The notes: a model not told the origin generated them from the sequence alone. A DNA stretch of 64,000 nucleotides from Rhodobacteraceae bacterium (ex Bugula neritina AB1) (GCA_001730095.1 MDLF01000063.1:1-64000), one strand, 5' to 3'. Positions 37,062 through 47,680 are shown, numbered from the stretch's first letter. Translations and numbers: made by a program.

Positions 37062-38579
37062 ATGTTCACCCCGCACGGACACCATCTGATTGCCGGCTCC
37101 TGGCGCGCCGGCAAAACCCGCTTCCCCTCCGCCCCAGCCAGCGGCCCCAGCCATCCGTTCTCCGTTGGCCGCGTCAGCGACATCAACGCAGCGGTGGAGG
37201 CCGCAGAGGACGCCTTTGCCAGCTATGGCTCTGCCAGCCGGGCAGAACGCGCTGCTTTCCTCAACACCATCGCCGATGAGATCGAGGCCCGCGCCGAGGA
37301 GATCACCGCCATTGGCAGCCAGGAAACCGGCCTGCCAGAGGCCCGCCTGCAGGGCGAGCGAGGCCGCACCACCGGCCAGCTGCGCACCTTCGCTGATCAC
37401 ATCCTGACGGGCGACTACCTCGACCGCCGCTTTGACGCCGCGCTGCCGGACCGCGCCCCGCTGCCCCGCCCCGACCTGCGGATGATGCAGCGCCCGCTGG
37501 GACCTGTCGCAGTGTTTGGCGCCTCCAACTTCCCGCTTGCCTTCTCCACCGCTGGCGGCGACACCGCCGCAGCACTGGCGGCCGGCTGCCCGGTGGTGGT
37601 CAAGGGTCACAGCGCCCACCCTGGCACCGGCGAGATCGTCGCCGAAGCCATCCTCGCCGCGATCACCAAATGCGGGTTCCACCCCGGTGTCTTCAGCCTG
37701 ATCCAGGGCAGCAGCCACGAGCTTGGCGCAGCGCTGGTGCAGCACCCGCTGATCAAGGCCGTGGGCTTCACCGGCTCGCTGGCCGGCGGGCGCGCCCTGT
37801 TCGACCTTTGCGCCGCACGGCCAGAGCCGATCCCCTTCTTTGGCGAGCTAGGGTCCGTGAACCCGATGTTCATCCTCGCCGCCGCCCTCGCCAATCGCGG
37901 CGCGGAAATCGCTACTGGCTGGGCCGCCTCGCTGACCATGGGCGCGGGCCAGTTCTGCACCAACCCCGGCATCGCCGTGCTGCCAGCCGGTGCCGAAGCG
38001 GCGCGTTTCATCGACACCGCCACCGCCGCCCTGTCCCAGTCCGCGCCCCAGACCATGCTGACCGAAGGCATCGCCGGCGCCTATCGCAAGGGTCAACGCC
38101 GCATCGCCGCCACCACAGGCGTACGCGCGCTGTTGACCACCAGTTGCGACACCCGCTCCGCCGCGCCCTATCTCTATATGACCGACGCCCGCACCTGGCT
38201 AAACAACCAGATCCTGGCCGAGGAAGTCTTTGGCCCGCTGGGTCTGGTGATCACCGCCCAGGACGACGCCGAGATGCTGGAAATCGCCCGCGCATTACAA
38301 GGCCAGCTGACCTGCACCCTGCATCTGGACGACGCCGACACCGGCCAGGGTCAGGCCCTGCTGCCGGTGCTGGAGCGCAAGGCGGGCCGGGTGCTGGCCA
38401 ACGGCTTCCCCACCGGGGTTGAGGTTTCCGACACCATGGTCCACGGCGGCCCCTACCCGGCCTCCACCAATTTTGGCGCAACCTCCGTGGGCACCCTGTC
38501 CATCCGCCGCTTCCTGCGCCCGGTGTGTTACCAGAACATCCCCGAAGCATTGCTGCCGGAGGACCTGCGGGAGGGGTGA
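37062..38579 (+). CDS. hypH: Aldehyde dehydrogenase, probable 2-oxoglutarate semialdehyde dehydrogenase
   Basis: 505-residue NAD(P)-dependent aldehyde dehydrogenase. The catalytic Cys299 is in GAGQFCTNPG and the Glu262 in FFGELGSVNP; FGASNFPLAFSTAGGDTAAA is the cofactor block. The branch with ASNFPLAFS and GQFCTNPG includes 2-oxoglutarate (2,5-dioxovalerate) semialdehyde dehydrogenases. It completes the hydroxyproline route by making 2-oxoglutarate. It has its own upstream operator site and a hairpin terminator after the stop. Confidence 0.9.
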   Translation: MFTPHGHHLIAGSWRAGKTRFPSAPASGPSHPFSVGRVSDINAAVEAAEDAFASYGSASRAERAAFLNTIADEIEARAEEITAIGSQETGLPEARLQGERGRTTGQLRTFADHILTGDYLDRRFDAALPDRAPLPRPDLRMMQRPLGPVAVFGASNFPLAFSTAGGDTAAALAAGCPVVVKGHSAHPGTGEIVAEAILAAITKCGFHPGVFSLIQGSSHELGAALVQHPLIKAVGFTGSLAGGRALFDLCAARPEPIPFFGELGSVNPMFILAAALANRGAEIATGWAASLTMGAGQFCTNPGIAVLPAGAEAARFIDTATAALSQSAPQTMLTEGIAGAYRKGQRRIAATTGVRALLTTSCDTRSAAPYLYMTDARTWLNNQILAEEVFGPLGLVITAQDDAEMLEIARALQGQLTCTLHLDDADTGQGQALLPVLERKAGRVLANGFPTGVEVSDTMVHGGPYPASTNFGATSVGTLSIRRFLRPVCYQNIPEALLPEDLREG

Positions 38580-38622
38580 GAGGGCTGCGCTGAGGCGAAA
38601 GCTGTCCCGGCAAATGCTGAGG

Positions 38623-38641
38623 CCCCGGAGATGATCCGGGG
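38623..38641 (+). terminator. Hairpin terminator after hypH
   Basis: CCCCGGA and TCCGGGG pair around GATGA, 43 bases after the hypH stop. Only a short T-rich stretch follows. Confidence 0.55.
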
Positions 38642-38674
38642 ACCTTGTTCACGACTAAGAGTCATTTGAAGCGC

Positions 38675-39208
38675 TTAACAGCCACCGTAGTTTTTTCGGC
38701 CGCTGGCTGTAATCGTGTAGCGTCCTCCCCTAGGTCCGACATAGCAACGTGAGCTAGAACTGCTATATGAGCGCGGGCGATATGTGTTTTTTGAGACTAT
38801 TCGCCGTAGTTGCCTCCCCCACTCACATGCAAGCCCGTCACCATCACCGTCCAAGTTGTGAGGATCACTCACAGGTCCACCTTCGCTCAAAAAGAACCTC
38901 TGTGCATGTGCTGAGTTTGCAAAGTCACTGCAGTTCTTCAAATCTTGGCTCTGTTCCGAAGAGGTAGCTCGATCATACAGCTTCCTCCCATATGCAGAAC
39001 TAGTCCGGGACCCCAAGTAGTGGTAAAGACCGTCACTTGTTTCGCCTCTGCTCCCCAGTTCAGCCTCGATCATAGCTAGCCTAAGTGGATCTCGTTCCAG
39101 CCTATGGATGTTCCAAAGCTGTTTCGTTGCAATCCGCGAATAGGTCTCCGTCGTGACCACAAACGAACATCCCGACACTACGGCAACTAGTAGTGTTGCC
39201 CACCTCAT
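38675..39208 (-). CDS. Excalibur-domain lipoprotein with PBCV-adaptor-like tail
   Basis: About 177 residues. MRWATLLVAVVSGC is a lipoprotein signal with a lipobox ending at Cys. The middle contains KNCSDFANSAHAQRFF and DPHNLDGDGDGLACE, an Excalibur domain whose DxDxDG loop binds calcium. After a Ser-rich stretch the protein ends with GPRGGRYTITASGRK, resembling the PBCV-specific basic adaptor repeat. Role unknown; Excalibur domains occur in cell-surface proteins and beside nucleases. The start is ATG 39208 or GTG 39220, the latter with an AGG nine bases upstream. The region is more AT-rich than its neighbours. Confidence 0.7.
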   Translation of the reverse strand: MRWATLLVAVVSGCSFVVTTETYSRIATKQLWNIHRLERDPLRLAMIEAELGSRGETSDGLYHYLGSRTSSAYGRKLYDRATSSEQSQDLKNCSDFANSAHAQRFFLSEGGPVSDPHNLDGDGDGLACEWGRQLRRIVSKNTYRPRSYSSSSSRCYVGPRGGRYTITASGRKNYGGC

Positions 39209-39220
39209 TCTCCAACTCAC

Positions 39221-39727
39221 TTCTCAATACCTATCCTTGTCTACCCCAATCATGAGGTCACAGATCCACTCGGCGAAATCAATTGGATTAATCACCCTGA
39301 AGCATGCGAACAGCCATGGCTGAAACAAGACACGCCTGCGCCGTCCCGCGGGGTGGCGCTCGCCACAGTGCGTTTGGCAGTTTATCCCGGCTACATCCGT
39401 ACGACCCCACCGACACCCGCAACACCGGCCAAAAGCGCTGCCCCATAGCGGCGGAACATCCCGGAGGCATGCCTTGGGCATGACGCTGGCGCGGCAGGCT
39501 GCGGCCTTGATTCCGCGCCGGGGTCTAGCCGCCCATTTTCCGCAATTGGAACTTGGCTCGCCAGTCATTTGGGTCCGCCCAGACCACCCGTTGCGTCCCC
39601 ACCGTACGCCCCGCTTCCCGGATCTTAACCGCCAGCGGCTATTCAGGATCGGAGACCTCCAGAAAGGACCCCGCCATGCCCGCATTCGCACCAGCCACCC
39701 TCTCCCCCATCAACGATGGCCCCAACG
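39221..39727. other. Gap between the S10 operon terminator and the Excalibur gene
   Basis: 500 bases containing at most a 61-codon interrupted frame (39525-39710, listed separately). Other open frames here, such as 39224-39691, are Arg/Cys-rich and look non-coding. This is where rplB would be expected if the S10 operon were in standard order. Confidence 0.5.
39525..39710 (-). pseudogene. Possible small gene interrupted by an in-frame TAG
   Basis: From ATG 39710 the frame reads 23 codons (ending SFLEVSDPE), meets TAG at 39639-39641, then continues protein-like for 37 codons (PLAVKIREAGRTVGTQRVVW, then DPNDWRAKFQLRKMGG) to a TAG at 39525. Both parts have coding character, and a single base change at the first TAG would join them. 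No family was recognised. Confidence 0.35.
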
Positions 39728-39757
39728 AAAAAGGCCCCCGCTTTCGCGAGGGCCTTT
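39728..39757 (-). terminator. Terminator of the rpsJ-rplC-rplD-rplW operon
   Basis: A 12-pair stem with one mismatch (39730-39741 with 39746-39757, loop TTTC). On the minus strand it is followed by a T run. It lies 23 bases after the rplW stop and so ends the operon before any rplB. Confidence 0.85.
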
Positions 39758-39779
39758 CAATTTGTCAGAGCGGCAAATC

Positions 39780-40076
39780 TCAGAGTCCGGTGGACACGTC
39801 GATGGTGTTGCCTTCTTCCAGGGTCACATAGGCTTTCTTCACGTCCTTGCGACGGCCCATCTGGCCGCGGAAACGCTTGACCTTACCCTTGGTGATAGTG
39901 GTGTTGACCGCTTTCACCTTGACGCCAAAGAGAGCTTCGACAGCTTCTTTGATCATCGGCTTGTTGCTATCGATTGCCACTTCGAACACCACTGCGCCGT
40001 TTTCGGACGCCATGGTGGATTTCTCGGTGATGATCGGCTTGCGGATCACGTCGTAGTGTGCTGCTTTCGCGCTCAT
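39780..40076 (-). CDS. rplW: 50S ribosomal protein L23 (uL23)
   Basis: 98-residue protein of the large subunit near the exit tunnel. The N-terminal [17 protein letters not shown] and [20 protein letters not shown] match L23. Overlaps the end of rplD by four bases. Last gene before a terminator, which is unusual since rplB normally follows. Confidence 0.97.
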   Translation of the reverse strand: MSAKAAHYDVIRKPIITEKSTMASENGAVVFEVAIDSNKPMIKEAVEALFGVKVKAVNTTITKGKVKRFRGQMGRRKDVKKAYVTLEEGNTIDVSTGL

Positions 40077-40690
40077 TTCAGGCGAGCCTCCAGTGCTTCG
40101 ACACCTGCTTTGGTGATCACCAGGGTGTCACGCTTCAGGATGTCATAGACGTTGGCACCGATGGTCGGCAGGATATCCAGACCTTCGATGTTGCGGGACG
40201 CTTGCAGGAAGCCTTCGTTCACGGCAGCGCCGTCGATGACCAGAGCGCGTTTCCAGCCCAGGTTTTTCACCTGCTTGGCCAGAGCGGCAGTCTTGCCTTC
40301 GGAAGCCACGTCCTCGATGATGACCAGCTCGCCCGCTTTGGCTTTGGCGGACAGCGCATGGCGCAGGCCCAGCTTGCGGAACTTCTTGGTCAGATCGTGG
40401 CCGTGCGAACGCGGGGTCGGACCTTTGTAGATACCACCTTTGCGGAAGATCGGCGCGTTGCGGTCACCGTGGCGTGCGCCGCCGGTGCCCTTCTGGCGAT
40501 AGATCTTCTTGGTCGAGTAGGAGGTCTCGGAGCGGGTCTTCACCTTGTGGGTGCCGGCCTGCGCGTTGTTGCGCTGCCAGCGGACCACGCGGTGCAGGAT
40601 GTCCGCACGCGGTTCCAGGCCGAACAGGTCTTCGGACAGTTCGATGTCGCCCGCTTTGCCGCCGTCCAGTTTGATCACGTCAAGTTTCAT
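40073..40690 (-). CDS. rplD: 50S ribosomal protein L4 (uL4)
   Basis: 205 residues. [20 protein letters not shown] is the extended loop that lines the exit tunnel. Overlaps rplC and rplW by four bases at each end. In gammaproteobacteria L4 regulates the S10 operon; no leader for this was identified here. Confidence 0.97.
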   Translation of the reverse strand: MKLDVIKLDGGKAGDIELSEDLFGLEPRADILHRVVRWQRNNAQAGTHKVKTRSETSYSTKKIYRQKGTGGARHGDRNAPIFRKGGIYKGPTPRSHGHDLTKKFRKLGLRHALSAKAKAGELVIIEDVASEGKTAALAKQVKNLGWKRALVIDGAAVNEGFLQASRNIEGLDILPTIGANVYDILKRDTLVITKAGVEALEARLK

Positions 40691-41391
40691 GCTTCACCAC
40701 CTTCCGCGGCAACTTCCGCAGTTTTCAGAGCAGCCGGGAAAGGCAGGCCCTCGGGGGCTTTCTTCTTCACGGCGTCCTTGACGGTCACCCAACCGGATTT
40801 CGGGCCAGGTACGGCGCCTTTGATGAAGACCAGGCCGCGCTCGGCGTCGGTTTTCACAACTTCCAGGTTCTGGGTGGTCACGCGGGCTGCGCCCATGTGG
40901 CCGGCCATTTTCTTGCCTTTGAAGACTTTGCCCGGGTCCTGACACTGACCGGTCGAACCGTGCGAACGGTGCGAGATCGACACGCCGTGCGAGGCGCGCA
41001 GGCCGCCGAAGTTGTGCCGTTTCATGGCACCGGCGAAACCTTTACCGATCGAGGTGCCGGTCACGTCCACTTTCTGGCCAGCCAGAAAATGTTCGGCCGA
41101 GATTTCGGCACCGACTTCGATCAGGCCATCCGCGGGAACGCGGAATTCGACCAGCTTGCGCTTGGGTTCGACCTTGGCAGCTGCGAAGACACCGCGCATG
41201 GCTTGGCTTGTGCGCTTTGCCTTGGCGGAACCTGCACCCAGCTGAACGGCGGTGTAGCCGTCTTTTTCCTCGGTGCGCTGAGCAACGACCTGCAGGCCGT
41301 CCAGGGACAGAACGGTCACAGGGATCTGCTTGCCGTCTTCCATGAACAGGCGGGTCATGCCCACTTTCTTAGCGATAATTCCGGAACGCAT
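40687..41391 (-). CDS. rplC: 50S ribosomal protein L3 (uL3)
   Basis: 234 residues, slightly longer than E. coli L3 with an Ala/Glu-rich tail. [20 protein letters not shown] opens the protein and [16 protein letters not shown] contains the Gln methylated by PrmB in other bacteria. Nineteen bases after rpsJ. Confidence 0.97.
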   Translation of the reverse strand: MRSGIIAKKVGMTRLFMEDGKQIPVTVLSLDGLQVVAQRTEEKDGYTAVQLGAGSAKAKRTSQAMRGVFAAAKVEPKRKLVEFRVPADGLIEVGAEISAEHFLAGQKVDVTGTSIGKGFAGAMKRHNFGGLRASHGVSISHRSHGSTGQCQDPGKVFKGKKMAGHMGAARVTTQNLEVVKTDAERGLVFIKGAVPGPKSGWVTVKDAVKKKAPEGLPFPAALKTAEVAAEGGEA

Positions 41392-41410
41392 ACTCTAATA
41401 CCCTCCGATC

Positions 41411-41725
41411 TTACGACTGCAGCTTGATTTCGACGTCGACGCCGGCGGCCAGGTCGAGCTTCATCAGCGCGTCCACGGTCTGCGGTGTCGGGTCGACGAT
41501 GTCGAGAAGACGCTTGTGCGTGCGGATCTCGAACTGATCGCGGGATTTCTTGTCAACGTGGGGGCCACGCAGAACAGTGAATTTCTCGATCTTGTTGGGC
41601 ATCGGGATCGGGCCACGAACCTGAGCGCCGGTGCGCTTGGCTGTGTTGACGATTTCCTGGGTGCTGGCATCCAGCACGCGGTAATCAAATGCCTTCAGCC
41701 GGATACGGATGTTTTGGCTTTGCAT
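41411..41725 (-). CDS. rpsJ: 30S ribosomal protein S10 (uS10)
   Basis: 104 residues. [20 protein letters not shown] and [20 protein letters not shown] are diagnostic. Also serves as NusE in antitermination. ATG 41725 was chosen over the longer frame to 41776. First gene of the truncated S10 operon; the DNA before it holds a divergent small gene and a channel gene in place of the usual tuf-rpsJ junction. Confidence 0.97.
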   Translation of the reverse strand: MQSQNIRIRLKAFDYRVLDASTQEIVNTAKRTGAQVRGPIPMPNKIEKFTVLRGPHVDKKSRDQFEIRTHKRLLDIVDPTPQTVDALMKLDLAAGVDVEIKLQS

Positions 41726-41998
41726 TACATCTGCCTTTATTGAGGCGTTGAGGTTGAGAGGAGGGCCTGCGACCACCGCAACCCCTCATCGAACCCAAAA
41801 GGCGGGAATCATCCCGCCCCAATTCGCATCAGCGAACTTGCGCCCTATACGCCCTGTGGCCCCATGTGGCAAGGGGTTTCGCGGCGAAACCGTTGCGTTT
41901 GGAGAGGGCGGTGCGTTTGGGGTTTGTTAAGGGCTAAATTGGCAGGTCCGAACTAGAGGAGTGGCCGCTTTACACACTCGCCACACGCACATTGTTCA

Positions 41999-42027
41999 TT
42001 GAATATTAGCCGACGCTTACCTATATT
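41999..42027 (+). promoter_or_regulatory. Sigma-70-type promoter of a 31-residue gene
   Basis: TTGAAT (41999-42004) and TATATT (42022-42027) are separated by 17 bases. The ribosome-binding site of the small gene follows about ten bases later. The elements are unusually clear against the GC-rich background. Confidence 0.6.
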
Positions 42028-42052
42028 AGCTGTGCTAAGGAAGGAGATGATT

Positions 42053-42148
42053 ATGAGTACCAAGCAGTACACACGTATTCAAAATGTTGCGCTGCCTTTC
42101 GCTGGCATCCTCTTAGCCATAGGTACGATTTCACTACTTTTTGTGTGA
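42053..42148 (+). CDS. 31-residue single-pass membrane peptide
   Basis: A very short gene with strong expression signals. ATG 42053 is preceded by AAGGAAGGAG with six bases of spacing, and a sigma-70-type promoter lies just upstream. The product has a polar start (STKQYTRIQN) and one hydrophobic segment (LPFAGILLAIGTISLLFV) ending at the stop. It converges on the potassium-channel gene with only eight bases between the stops. Function unknown; a channel-modulating peptide, a type I toxin or a housekeeping small membrane protein are possible. Too short for family assignment. Confidence 0.6.
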   Translation: MSTKQYTRIQNVALPFAGILLAIGTISLLFV

Positions 42149-42156
42149 CATTCTAC

Positions 42157-42696
42157 CTAGTCGCGGATCGCTGCAAAAGTAGATCCGACGATCATGCCTA
42201 AGTGAAGATTTCCGATTAGCGCTTGTGTACTTGCCACAATACGCCAAGTTTCGTTCGGCGCAAAGTCACCGTATCCCAAAGTCGAAAATGTTACAGAAGA
42301 AAAATATAAAGCCGTAACAGCGTCAGGATACACCGGATCGCCACCATGTACTAAGCCGACGTTGCGATATAGCAGGCTAAACGCCACAATACTGAGGATT
42401 GACGATACGATCGTATCCGCCAGCAGGCGCTTGGCATCCAATCTGAAATCAACGCTATCCCTAAAAGGCATCAGCAAAACAATCAGAACAAAGATCACGA
42501 AGCTGATCAACATCAGCGTGGCCGCCGTTATTCCTAAAGCTACAGAACTTTCAGTAAGCTGCTCACGTCCGAATACTAGCGTCCACATGACATAAAGAAG
42601 ACTCCAGTATAGGCTGATCCGCATTGAAAAACGGCGAACCTTACTGCCCTTCGAGCCGCCATGCAGGCCAAAAACCGTTTTCTTAATGAAATCCAT
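42157..42696 (-). CDS. Potassium-channel-family protein (ion channel)
   Basis: 179-residue membrane protein. Hydrophobic segments lie at about residues 25-42, 52-76, 90-110 and 150-175. VTFSTLGYGDFAP is a potassium selectivity filter (TxGYGD) within the pore loop before the last helix. It lacks a cytoplasmic regulatory domain such as RCK. It sits between tuf and rpsJ on the same strand, where no gene is usually found, in DNA more AT-rich than its neighbours, which suggests acquisition. Confidence 0.85.
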   Translation of the reverse strand: MDFIKKTVFGLHGGSKGSKVRRFSMRISLYWSLLYVMWTLVFGREQLTESSVALGITAATLMLISFVIFVLIVLLMPFRDSVDFRLDAKRLLADTIVSSILSIVAFSLLYRNVGLVHGGDPVYPDAVTALYFSSVTFSTLGYGDFAPNETWRIVASTQALIGNLHLGMIVGSTFAAIRD

Positions 42697-43067
42697 TCTT
42701 CACCGATCTTCAAAATTTACAGCAACGATACATTTCAACAGCGTCCAAACACAATCCACAAGCCGGTCGGCCCCAGCCAGGTTCCTGATCAAACTTCGAC
42801 ATTCGCTTCGGACGCATGCCAAATTGGGCAGGTATATTCCTGGGCCAGTGCCGTTGGGGCCACGCTCGGCCAACTTCAAACCATTGACTTACCTTCAGCG
42901 AAGCTGGGAGTACGCGTTATCATCGCCCCCGAAACTGCCGCCCCCCTGACCTGTTTTTGCCGCATAGAAAAAGGGCCTCCCAAAGGAGGCCCTTTCTTTC
43001 ATCTCACCGGTGCGGGTTCCCGGCGATTTTCCTTTGGAAAACCGCCTGTCGCCCACGGTTTCCAAAA
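42697..43067. other. Gap between the channel gene and tuf, with no supported gene
   Basis: 370 bases. The tuf terminator occupies 42970-42995; the rest should hold the channel-gene promoter. No tRNA was found, although tRNA genes often lie near tuf. Open frames here are shadows. Confidence 0.5.
42970..42995 (-). terminator. Terminator of tuf
   Basis: AAAGGGCCTCC and GGAGGCCCTTT form a perfect 11-base stem around CAAA, with a T run on the minus strand after it. Confidence 0.9.
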
Positions 43068-44243
<1,176 letters not shown>

Positions 44244-44369
44244 TGCTTAGGCGCCCTTTTGAAATGAGGGGTCGGATGCGACCCATGTTTCCTCTGCGCC
44301 GGCGGATTATTTGGTTTGGGCGGAAAAATCAACCCGTTCCTGCTTGACAGGCAGCGGTTTTCGCGCGCT

Positions 44370-44969
44370 CTATCCAGCCGGTTGCGTTCCTGCCGCAGCG
44401 GCATCCGCACCGCCCAGGGTTTCCGCGGCTGCACGCGGCGCAAACCAGCCCTCCGCTTTGTGCTGCTCGGCCATCCATTCCTCTACTTTGTCAGCGATAT
44501 TGATGGCGAGGCCCTGGATCTGCTCCTGCTTGGTGCGGGCGTGGCCGGAGCCAAGCAGGGCGCTTTCGCCAGTTGTGCTTTCAAAGATCTCCATCTGGTG
44601 TTTCTTCGCCAGGAATTTCTTTTCCGCCACGTCATAAACAAAGACATTCACCACAACCGCGCTCTTTGGGGAGAACAGCACCGGCACGCCGGGCGGCGCC
44701 AGCATAAAGCCCTCAAGTGTCACGGCCACATCGTATTCCTGAGCACCGGAATAGCGGCGCAGGCGGGTATTCAGCGCATCTTCGATTGGTGCGGTCCATT
44801 CGCTGTGCTCGGCATTGCGCGACAGCGGCCATTGCAACGCCTTTTCGGTGTAAACGTGGGTGACACGGGCCTGGAAGGCGCCCAGATCCTCTGGCGCCTC
44901 GTTCAGCTGGGTTTCGCCGCAGGCGGTAAGCAGAGCCAGCGCAGCCAGCATAGAAAGAACGCGGATCAT
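44370..44969 (-). CDS. Putative lipoprotein of unknown function
   Basis: 199 residues with a signal peptide and lipobox (LAALALLTACGE). The mature part has a beta-rich segment (YDVAVTLEGFMLAPPGVPVL, VVVNVFVYDVAEKKFL) and a short Ala-rich tail. The layout resembles envelope lipoproteins that describe their own secretion or assembly partners, but no family was recognised. GGGGGA precedes ATG 44969. Lies between parC and tuf on the same strand, 129 bases after parC. Confidence 0.75.
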   Translation of the reverse strand: MIRVLSMLAALALLTACGETQLNEAPEDLGAFQARVTHVYTEKALQWPLSRNAEHSEWTAPIEDALNTRLRRYSGAQEYDVAVTLEGFMLAPPGVPVLFSPKSAVVVNVFVYDVAEKKFLAKKHQMEIFESTTGESALLGSGHARTKQEQIQGLAINIADKVEEWMAEQHKAEGWFAPRAAAETLGGADAAAAGTQPAG

Positions 44970-45098
44970 GGAAATCCCCCAAGAGAAATTCGGTCCTGAC
45001 CAGATAGCCGGGGGCGGCAGGCAGGGTAAAGGGGGACAATCAGCAACCCCCGCGCGGGTGGCGCGGGGGGCACAGGCAGGCAGCAGGTTTCTGCTGAC

Positions 45099-47447
45099 TT
45101 ACTTGAACTTGTAGTCGCGCGGGAAACCATGCGGCGGCCGTTTGCCGACACCTGCCCGTTTACCCAGCCATTGTGTCAGGTCGGCTTCATGGCGGGTCTT
45201 ACCTCCACCCATTTCCCATTTCAGCCCCTCATCCCATTTGAAGGTGGTGATGTCGCTGAGGCCGCCGTCCAGTTCCAGCGACCCCTGCTTGCCGCGTGCC
45301 ATGTTGTATTTCTGCAGGCGCACGCCCTTGCCACGGGTGAGTTCGGGCATTTCCTCGACCGAGAACACCAGCAGCTTGCCGTTTTCAGAAACGATGGCAA
45401 CGTGGTCACCGTCGACCGGAATACAGATCTTGGCACGCTCGTCATCCTTGACGTTGAGCACTTGCTTGCCGCTGCGGGTTTGGGCAACGATTTCCGACTC
45501 AGAGCAGATGAAGCCATTGCCCGCATCGGAGGCGACCAGCAGACGGCCTTCTGGGTTGTGAATCATCAGGTCGACAATCTCTGCCTCATTGGGCAGGTCG
45601 ACCATCAGGCGCACAGGTTCCCCCATACCGCGGCCACCCGGCAGATTGGCCGCCGACAGGGTATAGAATCGACCGTTGGAGCCAAACACCAGAAGCCGGT
45701 CGGTGGTTTCCGCGTGGAAAATGAAGCGGGGACCGTCGCCGTCCTTGAATTTGAGCTCGCGCTCCAGGTCGATATGGCCGGTCATCGCCCGGATCCAGCC
45801 CATCTGGGAGCAGACCACGGTGATCGGCTCGCGGTCGACCATCGCCTCCAACGGCACGTCTTCGACCTCGCCTGCTTCGGCAAAAAGGGAGCGGCGGGCG
45901 CCGCCTGCATAGTCTTTGCCAAACTGCTTTTTGGTCTCTTTAAGCTGCTCAGAAATGCGGGACCACTGCAGATCTTCCGACCCCAGAAGCTCGACCAGCC
46001 CGGCACGTTCTTCGCGAAGCGCATCACGTTCACGGACCAGTTCGATTTCCTCAAGCTTGCGCAAGCTGCGCAGACGCATGTTGAGGATGGCCTCGGCTTG
46101 CACCTCTGTCAGCTCACCCGTGCCAGCGGCCGGGGTGATGTACTCGGCCTCGGTGAAGGCGCGGGCGTGGTCCTTGCTCCAGTCCTCGCGGATCAGGGCG
46201 GCCTTGGGGTCCTCGTCATAGCGGATGATATCGATCACCCGGTCGAGGTTCAGGAAGGCGATGATGAAGCCTTCGAGCACCTCCAGCCGGTGGTCGATCT
46301 TTTCCATCCGGTGGTGCGAGCGGCGCTGCAGCACGTCGCGGCGATGGTCAAGGAAGGCGCGCAGCACCTCCTTCATCGAGCAGACCTTGGGCGTCACGCC
46401 GTCGATCAGCACGTTCATGTTAAGGCTGAAACGCGTTTCCAGATCCGAGTTCCGGAACATCATGTTCATCAGAATCTCAGGGTCTACGTTCTTGGACTTG
46501 GGTTCCAGGATGATGCGGATGTCATCTGCCGATTCGTCGCGCACGTCGGCGAGGATCGGCACCTTCTTGGTCTGGATCAGCTCGGCGATCTTTTCGATCA
46601 GCTTGGACTTCTGAACCTGATAGGGGATTTCGGTGACAACGATCTGCCACTGGCCGCGGCCCAGGTCCTCAACCTCGTGCTTGCAGCGCAGACGGAAGGA
46701 ACCGCGGCCGGTGCTGTATGCCTTGGCAATGTTTTCCTTGGGCTCGACGATGATTCCGCCGGTGGGAAAATCTGGGCCGGGAACGTAGTTCAAGAGGGTG
46801 TCGTCGCGGGCATCCGGGATTTTGATCAGATGCAGGCAGGCATCGATCAGCTCGGCGATGTTGTGCGGCGGGATGTTGGTGGCCATCCCCACCGCGATGC
46901 CGGCCGCACCATTGGCCAGGATATTCGGGAAGGTCGCGGGCAGCACCGCCGGTTCGGTCAGGCGGCCATCATAGTTGTCGCGGAAATCGACCGCATTCTC
47001 GTTCAGACCTTCCAGCATCGCCTCGGCGACGAAGGTCATCCGTGCTTCGGTGTAGCGCGAGGCCGCCGGGTTGTCGCCGTCGATGTTGCCGAAGTTGCCC
47101 TGGCCGTCGACCAACGGGTAGCGAACGTTGAAGTCCTGCGCCAGGCGCGCCATCGCATCATAAATCGCTGCATCGCCGTGGGGATGGAAGTCGCCCATGG
47201 TGTCGCCGGAAATCTTGGCCGACTTCAGGAAGCCGCCAGAGGAGCTGAGCCGCAGGCGATTCATCGCATAGAGGATGCGCCGGTGCACCGGCTTCAGCCC
47301 GTCACGCGCGTCGGGCAGCGCCCGGTGCATGATGGTGCTGAGTGCATAGGTCAGGTAGCGCTCACCAATCGCACGGCGCAGCGGCTCTAGGATTTCACCC
47401 TGTTCAGGGGCAGACGGCATGTCGGGATCTTCTACCAAGTCGTTCAT
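45099..47447 (-). CDS. parC: DNA topoisomerase IV subunit A
   Basis: 782-residue type IIA topoisomerase subunit. DGLKPVHRRILYAMNRL and GDTMGDFHPHGDAAIYDAMA form the quinolone-resistance region, and the catalytic Tyr132 lies in ASRYTEARM. The C-terminal beta-propeller is shorter than in GyrA and lacks a clear GyrA box, which with the SKLIEKIAEL context favours ParC. Start ATG 47447 (MNDLVEDPD) was chosen; the longer frame to 47567 adds residues not typical of ParC. The 753-residue plus-strand frame opposite is a shadow. Confidence 0.93.
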   Translation of the reverse strand: MNDLVEDPDMPSAPEQGEILEPLRRAIGERYLTYALSTIMHRALPDARDGLKPVHRRILYAMNRLRLSSSGGFLKSAKISGDTMGDFHPHGDAAIYDAMARLAQDFNVRYPLVDGQGNFGNIDGDNPAASRYTEARMTFVAEAMLEGLNENAVDFRDNYDGRLTEPAVLPATFPNILANGAAGIAVGMATNIPPHNIAELIDACLHLIKIPDARDDTLLNYVPGPDFPTGGIIVEPKENIAKAYSTGRGSFRLRCKHEVEDLGRGQWQIVVTEIPYQVQKSKLIEKIAELIQTKKVPILADVRDESADDIRIILEPKSKNVDPEILMNMMFRNSDLETRFSLNMNVLIDGVTPKVCSMKEVLRAFLDHRRDVLQRRSHHRMEKIDHRLEVLEGFIIAFLNLDRVIDIIRYDEDPKAALIREDWSKDHARAFTEAEYITPAAGTGELTEVQAEAILNMRLRSLRKLEEIELVRERDALREERAGLVELLGSEDLQWSRISEQLKETKKQFGKDYAGGARRSLFAEAGEVEDVPLEAMVDREPITVVCSQMGWIRAMTGHIDLERELKFKDGDGPRFIFHAETTDRLLVFGSNGRFYTLSAANLPGGRGMGEPVRLMVDLPNEAEIVDLMIHNPEGRLLVASDAGNGFICSESEIVAQTRSGKQVLNVKDDERAKICIPVDGDHVAIVSENGKLLVFSVEEMPELTRGKGVRLQKYNMARGKQGSLELDGGLSDITTFKWDEGLKWEMGGGKTRHEADLTQWLGKRAGVGKRPPHGFPRDYKFK

Positions 47448-47680
47448 GTACTGGTGATACTTCCGCTGCCGGAATTGGTAAAGCGGGCGGGTGCGAAATT
47501 CGCGCATTGCCACACAGCTCTCCAGCGGGCCTGGGGAGAAAAAGCCAGTCTCTCCCCTGTTCCCCAACCGTCAACTTGCCCTAGATAGAGAAGGGTACGG
47601 GCAGCAGCGCCGATCACTTAGCACTGGGAAGCATTCTTTTTTCATGCAGCTGCCTTTAGTTGGTCTGGGGGGACCGGGTT

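Noticed and set aside
45129..47390. 753-codon plus-strand open frame
   Set aside because: Antisense shadow of parC.
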